Assembly (NCBI GenBank): GCA_958477305.1
Contig: CAUEFI010000001.1
Location: forward strand, 62,001 to 126,000
Direction of reading: 5' to 3'
DNA: 64,000 nt
Origin: HGM12998 sp900756495
GTDB lineage: Bacteria > Bacillota > Clostridia > Oscillospirales > Oscillospiraceae
Position 1 is the first letter of the stretch. Every line of letters begins with the position of its first letter. Shown piece by piece: positions 54,101 through 62,011 of the stretch. Under the pieces are notes generated by a model. It saw only the letters and a program-made list of their open reading frames with translations. It searched no databases and had not been told where the DNA came from. The translations under genes and the position numbers were made by a program.

Positions 54101-55711
54101 ATGATACGCATACAAAATCTCTCCCTTCCCATCGGTTTTACGCCGGAGCAGCTCCGGAAGCGGGCGGCACGGGCTCTGGGCGTACACCCCGGCCAACTCG
54201 GGGAGGTTACCCTGGTCCGTCAGTCTATTGATGCACGCCGAAAGAACGACCTGCACTGCGTCTGTGCCGTCCACGTAAGTACAGACGGGGAAGAAGCCCT
54301 CGTTCGCCGCGCCCAAAATCCCAACGCCTCCCTCTTCGTACCTGTACCCTATGCCTTTCCTCCCGTACGCCGCCGCTCCTCTCTCCCCCCCGTGGTGACA
54401 GGTATGGGACCTTCCGGGCTCTTCGCCGCCCTCTATCTGGCCCGCAGCGGCATTCCCTCCATCATTCTGGAGCGGGGACGGCCGGTGGAGGAGCGTACCG
54501 GCCATGTGGAGCATTTCTGGGCTACAGGGGAGCTGAACATCGCATCCAACGTCCAGTTCGGTGAGGGCGGGGCGGGGACCTTTTCTGACGGTAAGCTTAC
54601 CACCGGCATCCACGATCCCCGTATCGGAACCGTGTTGGAATCACTGGCCGCCGCCGGCGCTCCCAATGATATTCTCTACCAGCACAAGCCCCATATCGGC
54701 ACCGACATTCTCCGAACGGTTGTGGCAAATATTCGCGCCGAGCTGATCGCCCTGGGGTGTGAGGTCCGCTTCTCTCACAGGCTGGCAGGTCTCTCCCTGC
54801 GTGATGGATCTGTCTCAGCGCTGACAGTGGAGGGCCCGCAGGGCGCCTATGATCTCCCCTGCGATACCCTGGTGCTGGCTCCTGGCCATTCGGCCCGTGA
54901 CACCTTTCGGATGCTCTTCGCCGCCGGGGTCCCCATGGCCCCCAAGCCCTTTGCCATAGGGGTTCGCATTGAGCACCGGCAGGCCTCCGTCTCGGAAGCG
55001 CAGTTCGGCCCCCGCTGGAGGGAGCTCCCCGCCGCCGATTACAAGCTCTCCTGCCATCTCCCCAACGGGCGGTCGGCCTTCTCCTTCTGCGTCTGTCCCG
55101 GCGGACAGGTCGTGGCCGCCGCGTCGGAGCCCGGCCTGCTGGTCACCAACGGGATGAGTCTCCGGGCCAGAGACGGCGAAAACATCAACGGAGGGTTTTT
55201 AGCCGGCGTTGCCCCCGCCGACTTCGGCTCGGCTCACCCTCTGGCCGGTATGGAATTTCAAGCCTGCTGGGAGAAAGCCTCCTTTACCCTGGGCGGCGGC
55301 GGCTTCAGAGCCCCTGCCCAGACGGTGGGAGACCTTTTGGCCGGACGCCCCTCCCGCTCGCTGGGAAACACAGTAACCCCCACCTACCGTCCCGGCGTCA
55401 CCCCCGCCAACCTGGAGGCGTGCCTCCCCGCTTTTGTCACCGAGACGCTCCGGGCCGCCCTCCCCGTCTTCGGAAGAAAGCTCCGCGGTTTTGACGCCCC
55501 CGACGCAATCCTCACCGGCGTGGAGACCCGTTCATCCTCTCCTGTTCGGATTCTCAGAGGCGAGGACTTCCAGTCCCCCGTCCGGGGCCTCTATCCTTGC
55601 GGCGAGGGCGCCGGATATGCAGGAGGAATTATGAGCGCCGCCGTAGATGGCATTCGGGTGGCCGAGGCCATTGCGGGGCAGCATCCGCATGCTGTTTCAG
55701 GCTGCGGTTAG
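54101..55711 (+). CDS. NAD(P)/FAD-dependent oxidoreductase, uncharacterised
   Basis: A 536-residue protein. An N-terminal small domain of about 95 residues precedes a Rossmann FAD-binding motif (VVTGMGPSGLFAALYLARSGIPSIILERG). It ends with a typical C-terminal FAD segment (GLYPCGEGAGYAGGIMSAAVDGIRVAEAI). The layout matches the widespread bacterial FAD-dependent proteins annotated as dehydrogenases of unknown substrate. The start at 54101 follows GAGGA. Its TAG stop (55709-55711) is the first triplet of repeat copy 5. Confidence 0.85.
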   Translation: MIRIQNLSLPIGFTPEQLRKRAARALGVHPGQLGEVTLVRQSIDARRKNDLHCVCAVHVSTDGEEALVRRAQNPNASLFVPVPYAFPPVRRRSSLPPVVTGMGPSGLFAALYLARSGIPSIILERGRPVEERTGHVEHFWATGELNIASNVQFGEGGAGTFSDGKLTTGIHDPRIGTVLESLAAAGAPNDILYQHKPHIGTDILRTVVANIRAELIALGCEVRFSHRLAGLSLRDGSVSALTVEGPQGAYDLPCDTLVLAPGHSARDTFRMLFAAGVPMAPKPFAIGVRIEHRQASVSEAQFGPRWRELPAADYKLSCHLPNGRSAFSFCVCPGGQVVAAASEPGLLVTNGMSLRARDGENINGGFLAGVAPADFGSAHPLAGMEFQACWEKASFTLGGGGFRAPAQTVGDLLAGRPSRSLGNTVTPTYRPGVTPANLEACLPAFVTETLRAALPVFGRKLRGFDAPDAILTGVETRSSSPVRILRGEDFQSPVRGLYPCGEGAGYAGGIMSAAVDGIRVAEAIAGQHPHAVSGCG

Positions 55712-55874
55712 GGCTTGTTTGAACATTGGCGATGTGCCCAGCGGCGAGGGATTTTGGTCCGCTGGCAAGCAATTTTTTCGCCGGAATCCTGACGGATTTC
55801 AAGGAAAAATTGCGCCGTCCAGCGGTCAAAAGGCCTGCCGATTGGGCATGTTGACATGTTTCAAACAAGCCCTA
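55709..55874. repeat. Palindromic stop-codon repeat, copy 5 (long form)
   Basis: A 166-bp element with near-perfect terminal repeats TAGGGCTTGTTTGAA and TTTCAAACAAGCCCTA. It is the reverse complement of copy 1 with few differences. The first TAG stops the FAD oxidoreductase gene. The right end is followed by A, so removal with one TA would restore TAA. Confidence 0.92.
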
Positions 55875-55937
55875 AGCTCCGCTCCTCTTCACCGCCTCCC
55901 CAGCCCATCACGTTCTACACTTTTCATAATATGTATA

Positions 55938-55982
55938 AAAATTCCGTCCCGGCCCATCCTAAAGGCTGAGACGGAATTTTTT
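55938..55982 (+). terminator. Terminator upstream of the recombinase gene
   Basis: AAATTCCGTC and GACGGAATTT flank a 21-nt loop and are followed by TTTT. It ends transcripts from the FAD gene and repeat copy 5. Confidence 0.75.
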
Positions 55983-56067
55983 CCCTCTCTGAATATTTCG
56001 TACTGTAATTGTTTGTCTGTCCGTGATAAGTTAATTTCGTTCGAATCTTGTCGAAAAGTGAGGGAAA

Positions 56068-57210
56068 ATGGCAGTTATGGCTAGAAAAAAAGTAGAAACT
56101 AATATTTCTTATGATGAAGTCCGGAATATCTACTACGTCTGCATGGACTTCGGTCAGGACGAGACCGGACGTCGGGTCAAAAAGTACAAGACCTATCCAT
56201 CCCTGGCTCAGGCCCGGCGTGGGCTGCGGGATTTTCAGGCCGAGCGGGACAGCCACCAACAGGTCTCCCCGAGAACCATCACGCTGGACCAATGGCTGGA
56301 CTACTGGATGTCGGAGGTCATCATTCCCAACCGGGCTGAAACTACAGTGTACGGCTACCGGAAAATCATTGAGAACCACCTCTCGGAGGCCCTGGGCGGC
56401 ATTCGCCTGCAAGCGCTCTCTCCCCAGCACCTTCAGCAGTATTACACCATGCTCATGAGGGACAAGGGGCTTTCCGCCAATACGGTGCGGCGGCACCACG
56501 ATCTGCTCTCCTGTTCTCTCCACTTTGCCCTCCGGCAGGATATGATCGTGCGCTGTCCCACAGAGCGGGTAGAACCTCCCCGGGTTATCCCCAAGGAAGC
56601 ACGGTTTTACAGCCCTGAAAACCTCAAGCGGCTTTATGCCCTGTCTGAGGGCCACTGGCTGGAGATCATCGTCAAGCTGGCCGGCTCCCTGGGCTTGCGG
56701 CGTGAGGAGATCTGCGGCCTGCGGTGGGACAGCGTGGACTTCAACCTGCGTAAAATCCATATCAAAGCCGCCCGCACTGCCGCCGGCGCCAACATCGTGC
56801 TTAAGGAGACCAAAAACCGCTCCTCCAACCGAGTGCTCCACCTGAACGACGACCTGCTCCGCCTGCTGAAGCGGGAGCGAGCCCGCCAGGCACAGAACCG
56901 TCTCGCTCTGGGGGAAGCCTGGCCGGACACAGGGCTGGTGGCTGTAGATGATCAGGGCGTGCCTTACTCCCCCAACGCGGTCTCCCTTGCCTTCACCCGC
57001 TTTATCCGCAAAAACGGCCTGCCCAAAATTACGCTTCACGGCCTGCGCCATACCTTTGCCACCGTGGCCTCGGCCCAGGGCGCCCCTCTTTTTGACATTG
57101 GGAAGGCCCTGGGACACTCCACGCCGACCACGACCGGGCGGATCTACACGCATCTGCTGGATCAAAATCACACTGCAACGCTGGACCGGGTGGCAGCGGC
57201 GCTGAAATAG
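56068..57210 (+). CDS. Tyrosine-type site-specific recombinase (lone integrase)
   Basis: A 380-residue phage/conjugative-element type integrase: N-terminal Arm-type DNA-binding region (residues about 10-60), SAM-like core-binding domain (65-165) and catalytic domain. The active-site residues are visible: Arg211 in SLGLRREEICGLRW, His324 and Arg327 in LHGLRHTFA, His350 in GHSTPTTTG and Tyr360 in RIYTH. No excisionase, relaxase or phage gene lies nearby, so it is an orphan or has been domesticated. ATG at 56068 or 56077 could be the start; the GTGAGGG run favours either weakly. Confidence 0.9.
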   Translation: MAVMARKKVETNISYDEVRNIYYVCMDFGQDETGRRVKKYKTYPSLAQARRGLRDFQAERDSHQQVSPRTITLDQWLDYWMSEVIIPNRAETTVYGYRKIIENHLSEALGGIRLQALSPQHLQQYYTMLMRDKGLSANTVRRHHDLLSCSLHFALRQDMIVRCPTERVEPPRVIPKEARFYSPENLKRLYALSEGHWLEIIVKLAGSLGLRREEICGLRWDSVDFNLRKIHIKAARTAAGANIVLKETKNRSSNRVLHLNDDLLRLLKRERARQAQNRLALGEAWPDTGLVAVDDQGVPYSPNAVSLAFTRFIRKNGLPKITLHGLRHTFATVASAQGAPLFDIGKALGHSTPTTTGRIYTHLLDQNHTATLDRVAAALK

Positions 57211-57292
57211 CGTTTATCTGGAAATCCGCCGCGCAGGCACAGGTGAATCATCATAGTCCCGGTGTGCTGTGCCCGGATTCCCGGAAGATAAA

Positions 57293-57331
57293 GAGGCCGC
57301 CGCAGCGCGCATATGCGCGCTGCGGCGGCCT
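57293..57331. terminator. Bidirectional terminator between recombinase and citrate synthase genes
   Basis: A perfect 19-bp palindrome without loop (AGGCCGCCGCAGCGCGCAT and its complement) between the convergent genes. Confidence 0.75.
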
Positions 57332-57340
57332 TCTGCTGTC

Positions 57341-58708
57341 CTATGCACGGCTCTCCAGAGGCTGGTATTCGGTCCGTCCCCCAACATATTTGTAGGCGGG
57401 GCGAATGATCTTGCCCATGTTAATGAGCTCCTCAATGCGGTGAGCTCCCCAGCCCGCCACACGTGCCATGGCAAAGATGGGCGTATAGAGCTCCAGCGGC
57501 AGATCCAGCATGTGGTAGACAAAGCCGGAGTAGAAGTCCACATTTGCAGAGACTCCCTTGTACATTCTCCGCTCGCCGGAGATCACTTCAGGTCCCAGGC
57601 GCTCGACAAGAGAATAGAGCTCATACTCCTCGTTTCTCCCCTTCTCCCGGGAGAGCTTTTCCACAAAGGAGCGGAGAATATTGGCGCGGGGATCGGACAG
57701 AGAGTAGACGGCGTGCCCCATGCCGTAGATAAGTCCCGCCTTGTCGAAGGCCCTCTTGTCCAGCAGATCCCGGAGATAGCGCTTAATCTCGTCCTCGTCC
57801 TTCCAGTCCCGTACCGTCTTCTTCAAGTCCTCGAACATCTGGATAACCTTGATATTGGCGCCACCGTGCTTCGGCCCCTTGAGCGAAGCCAGGGCGGCCG
57901 CCATGCACGAGTAAGTATCCGTACCGGAAGAGGTAACCACATGGGTGGTGAAGGTGGAGTTATTGCCGCCGCCGTGCTCCGCGTGGAGGGTCATACAGAC
58001 GTCCAGCACATGGGCTTCCCAAAAGGAGTAGGAAGAGTCTGCGCGCAGAAGGGTCAGAATGTTCTCTGCGGTAGACTTTTCCGGATCGGGCGCGTGAATA
58101 AAGAGGGAATTGCCCTCCTTGTAGTTGTAGGCCTGATAGCCGTATACGCTGAGCAGCGGAAAGGTCGCCAGCAGCTGGAGACACTGCCGCATGACGTTGG
58201 GCAGGGAGATGTCGTCGGCCCGGTCATCATAGGAGGCCAGGTTAAGCACGCTCCGCGCCAGGGTGTTCATAATGTCATGACTGGGCGCTTTCAGGATGAC
58301 GTCCCGCACGAAGTTGTTGGGCAGGGAGCGGTAATAGCCCAGCTGCCGCTTAAAGGCCTCCAGCTCCGCCGCATTGGGCAGGCGGCCCAGAATCAGCAGG
58401 TAAGCGGTCTCCTCAAAGCCGAAGCGGCCCTCCCGCAGAGCTCCGCTCACCAGCTCCTCCACGTCCACGCCGCGGTAATAGAGCTTGCCGTCACAGGGGA
58501 TCTCCTTGCCGTCTACAAGCTTCTTTGCCACAATGTCGGAAATTTCGGTCAATCCCGCCACTACGCCTTTGCCGTTCAGATCCCGCAGGCCCCGTTTCAC
58601 GTCATAGCGCACATAGTCTTCCGGATCGATGCAGCTGTTCTCCAGGCTCATAGCCGCCAGCGCCTCGATCTCGGGGGTCACGTCACAGTAATTCGGATTG
58701 CTCGCCAT
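57341..58708 (-). CDS. Citrate synthase (citrate/2-methylcitrate type)
   Basis: A 455-residue citrate synthase with active-site segments LHAEHGGGNNSTF, KGPKHGGANIKV, GMGHAVYSLSDPRA (catalytic His) and ANVDFYSGFVYHMLDLP (catalytic Asp). It condenses acetyl-CoA with oxaloacetate; use of propionyl-CoA cannot be excluded. The ATG at 58708 is chosen because AAGGAGGT lies just upstream; an ATG 12 codons earlier lacks a ribosome site. The gene stands alone. Confidence 0.92.
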   Translation of the reverse strand: MASNPNYCDVTPEIEALAAMSLENSCIDPEDYVRYDVKRGLRDLNGKGVVAGLTEISDIVAKKLVDGKEIPCDGKLYYRGVDVEELVSGALREGRFGFEETAYLLILGRLPNAAELEAFKRQLGYYRSLPNNFVRDVILKAPSHDIMNTLARSVLNLASYDDRADDISLPNVMRQCLQLLATFPLLSVYGYQAYNYKEGNSLFIHAPDPEKSTAENILTLLRADSSYSFWEAHVLDVCMTLHAEHGGGNNSTFTTHVVTSSGTDTYSCMAAALASLKGPKHGGANIKVIQMFEDLKKTVRDWKDEDEIKRYLRDLLDKRAFDKAGLIYGMGHAVYSLSDPRANILRSFVEKLSREKGRNEEYELYSLVERLGPEVISGERRMYKGVSANVDFYSGFVYHMLDLPLELYTPIFAMARVAGWGAHRIEELINMGKIIRPAYKYVGGRTEYQPLESRA

Positions 58709-58854
58709 AGCGTACCTCCTTTTTCTGATGTGTGAAATCTTCAATATTTAGTATACCACTTAAATGTTACCATTTTATGAATGGGGCAGCGAACTTTCCT
58801 GCAAAATATGCGAAAATGCAGGCATACCCGCCTGCATTTCCCCACAAAAAACGA

Positions 58855-59778
58855 CTAAAAAAGATCCTTACGTTTCAAAAGCACCGCCACCGCTACAATG
58901 ATTACGCCGGCGCACGCCAGCGGAAACCACCAGAATTGGTTCAGGGGCAGTCCCGCCACGTTCATACCATAGAAGCCGAAGACAATGTTGGGGATGGTCA
59001 GCAGAATGGTAATCGAGGTGAGCACCTTCATAATGACGTTCAGATTATTGGAAATAACACTGGCAAAGGCATCCATCATTCCAGAAATGATCGAGGAATA
59101 GATATTGGCCATCTCAATTGCCTGCCGCACCTCAATCAGCACGTCCTCCAGAAGGTCGTGATCCTCCTCATACAGGGTGACAATGCGCCCGCGGAGGATC
59201 TTCTCCAGCGTCACCTCATTGGCCTTAAGGGAGGTATTGAAGTAGACCAGGGATTTCTCGAGGTCCAGGAGCTGAATGAGCTCCTTGTTGCGCTGGGACT
59301 TGTAGAGCTGACGCTCCATGTAGTTGTAGATCTTGTCAATCTGCTTCAAATACTGCAGATAGCGCTTGGCCACCTGCAGCAACATGTAGAGGATAAAGCT
59401 GGTGCGCTTCTGCGTCTCGGCATTGCGCACCAGTCCGTCCTGGAAGTCCTTGAGCACCGAGGACTCCTTCAGGCAGACGGTGATAATGTGCTTTTCTGTC
59501 ACGATAATACCCAGCGGCAGGGTGGAGTAAACCACTGCATCGTCCTTCTCCACAGCGGGCAGGTCGATGATGATCAGCGTCTGTCCCTCCTCTGTATCAA
59601 TGCGGGAGGTCTCCTCCTCATCCAGCGCCGCCCGCAGGAAGGACGGCTCCACGCTCAGCGTCGCGGCGACGGTGTTGAGCTCATCCTCGCTGGGATAGGT
59701 CAGATTGACCCAGCAGCCGTCCTGGATGGCGTCCAGCCGGGTCATCTTCCCTCCAATGGTCTTATGAATGGAGAGCAT
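58855..59778 (-). CDS. CorA-type divalent metal ion transporter
   Basis: A 307-residue CorA-family protein: long cytoplasmic alpha/beta N-terminal part (DAIQDGCWVNLTYPSEDELN), coiled helices, and two C-terminal membrane helices with the signature YGMNVAG between them. It moves Mg2+ or another divalent ion into the cell. The start ATG at 59778 directly follows a terminator T tract, so the ribosome site (GGGAAAGG) lies inside the terminator hairpin. An in-frame ATG 12 codons upstream is unlikely, since it would lie in that hairpin. Confidence 0.88.
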   Translation of the reverse strand: MLSIHKTIGGKMTRLDAIQDGCWVNLTYPSEDELNTVAATLSVEPSFLRAALDEEETSRIDTEEGQTLIIIDLPAVEKDDAVVYSTLPLGIIVTEKHIITVCLKESSVLKDFQDGLVRNAETQKRTSFILYMLLQVAKRYLQYLKQIDKIYNYMERQLYKSQRNKELIQLLDLEKSLVYFNTSLKANEVTLEKILRGRIVTLYEEDHDLLEDVLIEVRQAIEMANIYSSIISGMMDAFASVISNNLNVIMKVLTSITILLTIPNIVFGFYGMNVAGLPLNQFWWFPLACAGVIIVAVAVLLKRKDLF

Positions 59779-59806
59779 AAAAAAATCACGCCTTTCCCGG
59801 CGTGAC
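59779..59806 (-). terminator. Terminator hairpin touching the CorA start codon
   Basis: On the minus strand CACGCC (59799-59804) and GGCGTG (59787-59792) flank GGGAAA. An A and seven T residues follow, then the ATG. The loop holds the ribosome site. Confidence 0.85.
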
Positions 59807-59807
59807 C

Positions 59808-59925
59808 AAAGCAAGGGCCTTTCTTAACTGCAAGAAAGCCCCTCTGCTGCGAGACACGCCGATATGTAATAGGTTCTTCGACTTCCAGGGTCGCTATTCA
59901 CGACGGTCTCACTCCTTTTTGTCCA
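59808..59925 (-). ncRNA. Structured leader, candidate riboswitch upstream of the CorA gene
   Basis: On the minus strand, GAGAC (59906-59910) can pair with GTCTC (59851-59855) to close a domain of about 60 nt. A second hairpin (GGGGCTTTCTT with AAGAAAGGCCC) follows. The hexamer GGCGTG at plus 59855-59860, at the edge of the closed domain, is identical to the 3' arm of the terminator and could pair with its 5' arm instead. That makes a clear on/off switch. I do not see the M-box core, so the class is unknown. Confidence 0.6.
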
Positions 59926-59947
59926 TTTGGAAAGTCTTGTTGGTAAC

Positions 59948-59976
59948 ATTATAAGCCAGTCACGACCGGAATGCAA
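59948..59976 (-). promoter_or_regulatory. Sigma-A promoter of the CorA gene
   Basis: On the minus strand TTGCAT (59971-59976) and a perfect TATAAT (59948-59953) are separated by 17 nt. They imply a leader of about 160 nt. Confidence 0.85.
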
Positions 59977-60044
59977 GTAAAAAGAATTCATACGGACGAT
60001 TTTGGACTGGTAAAAAAGCCCGCTTCTTCGATGGTTGCTCCGGC

Positions 60045-60062
60045 AGTTTCCTTAAGGAAACT
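60045..60062. promoter_or_regulatory. Perfect 18-bp palindrome upstream of the MFS gene
   Basis: AGTTTCCTTAAGGAAACT, a loop-free palindrome 160 nt ahead of the MFS start. It may be an operator. The rest of the 60000-60223 region shows no gene or clear promoter. Confidence 0.45.
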
Positions 60063-60223
60063 ATCTGTCTTTCCCGTTATCTACTGTTTTAAAAGTGGGT
60101 AATTGTGCACATTGCCTTTTCCCGCTATGATTTATTTAGGCTGTATGTATATTTTGTATCTGCCGCAGGCCGGGCAGGTAATGCTGCGTTCCCATACAGC
60201 ACTAAACAATAAGGAGAGGAATC

Positions 60224-61519
60224 ATGGAAGCACTACAGAGCAAGCGTCTGAATGACTTTGGCAAAAAGGGCTGGGCAATTATTCTCTTCACCCTTCTCAT
60301 CTATCTCTTCTCCAGTGTGCCTAATGACACCCTGAACGTTACCGCCGAGTTTTTTGCCCTCCACCTGGGCATGCAGACCAGCAACGCCCTCTTAGTCTTC
60401 TCCGCCGTTGGCGGCTTTGCCGGCGTAGCGGTCTCCCTGATCTTCGGCTGGATCATCTCCAAATACCGCGTTAAGCGGCCCTCAGCGATACTCTTTCTGA
60501 TTTACGGCGTACTTTGGCTGGTCAATGGTCAGGTCAATAGCTTCCTCATGTACGGCCTTGTCGTCACTTTGCTCACAGCCTTTTCCAACACGCTCAACCT
60601 CATTACCACGCAGCAGATCATGAACAACTGGTTTCCAAAAAAGAAGGGTGTCGCCCTGGGCTGGGCTACGGCAGGAATGCCTATTTCGGGCGCTGTTATG
60701 GTGGCCGTCTTTCAAAAGATGATTTTGGGAATCGACCTAAGCGCCCCCTTCTACCTCATGTTCGCCATCTGCATCGCCATGGCGCTGCTCTTCGCCCTCT
60801 GGTTCAAGAACTACCCGGAGGAGGCAGGCGCTTATCCGGACAATGAGCCGATCTCAGAGGAAGAGCAGCGCAAAAATCTGGTGCTGATCTCCAGCTACCG
60901 CTCTCCCTTCACCGTGGGCCGCCTGTTCCGCACCGGCCAGTTCTGGCTGATTATCGTCATCTTCGGCTTCCTGTTTATGGGATTGGTGGGGCTCCTCTCT
61001 CAGATGGTTCCCCGGCTCATGGTAGTGGGGCTGGATCAGAACGGCGCCATTCTCTGGCTGACCATCGCCTCCCTGGTAGGCATCCCCATGTCCTACGTAT
61101 GGGGTGTCATTGATCAGAAGATCGGCACCAAGCGGGCCGTCATGGTCTTTGCACTGCTCTGGACCGTCATGATGGCGCTCTCCGCCGTTGGATCCGGACT
61201 GAACAGCCTGTCTGTCTCCATCATTTCAGTGGTCTTTCTTTCCTGCCTCCACGGAGGTATGGCCAACCTGATGCCCTCCCTCATTATCCAAATCTTCGGC
61301 CGGTACGACTTCGCCCAGGCCAACAAACTCATTACTCCCATCGTGGTAGGCATCCGCTGTGCATCGCTGATTGTCATTCCCCTGATTCTGGAGATCGCAG
61401 GGGTGGGCAATGAGGCTGTAGGCTATCGAAATGTCTTCCTCGTCTTCACTGTGCTTTCCCTGATCTCCTTCTTGGCCTCCGTCATCCTCAAGAGCAGAAC
61501 CATTGGGCGGACGGATTGA
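60224..61519 (+). CDS. MFS transporter, oxalate/formate antiporter-like
   Basis: A 431-residue carrier with twelve predicted membrane helices. The pattern NTLNLITTQQIMNNWFPKKKGVALGWATAGMPISGAVM resembles the OFA subfamily of the major facilitator superfamily, which includes oxalate/formate exchangers and other carboxylate carriers. The substrate cannot be fixed from sequence. AAGGAGAGG precedes the start. Its last 290 nt lie opposite the 3' part of a convergent HxlR gene. Confidence 0.85.
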   Translation: MEALQSKRLNDFGKKGWAIILFTLLIYLFSSVPNDTLNVTAEFFALHLGMQTSNALLVFSAVGGFAGVAVSLIFGWIISKYRVKRPSAILFLIYGVLWLVNGQVNSFLMYGLVVTLLTAFSNTLNLITTQQIMNNWFPKKKGVALGWATAGMPISGAVMVAVFQKMILGIDLSAPFYLMFAICIAMALLFALWFKNYPEEAGAYPDNEPISEEEQRKNLVLISSYRSPFTVGRLFRTGQFWLIIVIFGFLFMGLVGLLSQMVPRLMVVGLDQNGAILWLTIASLVGIPMSYVWGVIDQKIGTKRAVMVFALLWTVMMALSAVGSGLNSLSVSIISVVFLSCLHGGMANLMPSLIIQIFGRYDFAQANKLITPIVVGIRCASLIVIPLILEIAGVGNEAVGYRNVFLVFTVLSLISFLASVILKSRTIGRTD

Positions 61520-61915
61520 ATCTAGGTCCCGTCCCTCCTCCCGCTTGCTGCTGCCCTCGTGGTAAAGAAACGTCAGCGGAGCGATGTCCGCCCCCTGCTC
61601 CTGAAGGCGCTTCAAACTCCACGCGTAAATTGCATCCATTACCGGCCGCAGCTCCTCCCCCGCCGGAGTAAAGCTGTACTCCACCCGGGGCGGAATCTCA
61701 GGATAGATGGTCCGCCTGATGATGCCGTCCCGCTCCAACTCCCGGAGCTGCTGCTGGAGCACCTTCTCGGTAACACCGGTGATCCGCTTGAGCTCGTTAA
61801 AGCGCACGAAGCCCTTGTAGATGATGCCCCGAATGATGAACAGCTTCCACTTTCCGCCCAGCACCTCACGGAAATAGTCGTAGGGCCGGATGCCGGGATC
61901 TTCGAGATGTTTCAT
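61226..61915 (-). CDS. HxlR-family regulator with a long antisense C-terminal extension
   Basis: The first 110-120 residues are an HxlR winged helix-turn-helix (YDYFREVLGGKWKLFIIRGIIYKGFVRFNELKRITGVTEKVLQQQLRELERDGIIRR, RVEYSFTPAGEEL). The frame then stays open for about 110 residues of low-complexity acidic sequence (REEGRDLDSIRPPNG, EDDGGQEGDQGKHSEDEED) that is read from the opposite strand of the MFS gene. The natural stop seems to be lost, or the tail is real but novel. Normal HxlR proteins have 100-130 residues. It is divergent from the CocE-type hydrolase gene, a possible target. Confidence 0.75.
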   Translation of the reverse strand: MKHLEDPGIRPYDYFREVLGGKWKLFIIRGIIYKGFVRFNELKRITGVTEKVLQQQLRELERDGIIRRTIYPEIPPRVEYSFTPAGEELRPVMDAIYAWSLKRLQEQGADIAPLTFLYHEGSSKREEGRDLDSIRPPNGSALEDDGGQEGDQGKHSEDEEDISIAYSLIAHPCDLQNQGNDNQRCTADAYHDGSNEFVGLGEVVPAEDLDNEGGHQVGHTSVEAGKKDH

Positions 61916-62011
61916 ATGCGTTCCCTGCCTTCCCCCATTTTGATTAGTCTATCACAGTTCGACTCGCCAGCCAAGTGCCATATCTTTTTTTCAACTGGAG
62001 GCAAAAAACTT

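Noticed and set aside
56032..56056. GTTCGAATC resembling a tRNA T-loop just upstream of the recombinase
   Set aside because: The flanking bases cannot form a T-stem and no acceptor, anticodon or D arm is present. The TTTCG/CGAAA dyad around it may be a protein-binding site instead, but I have no support for that.
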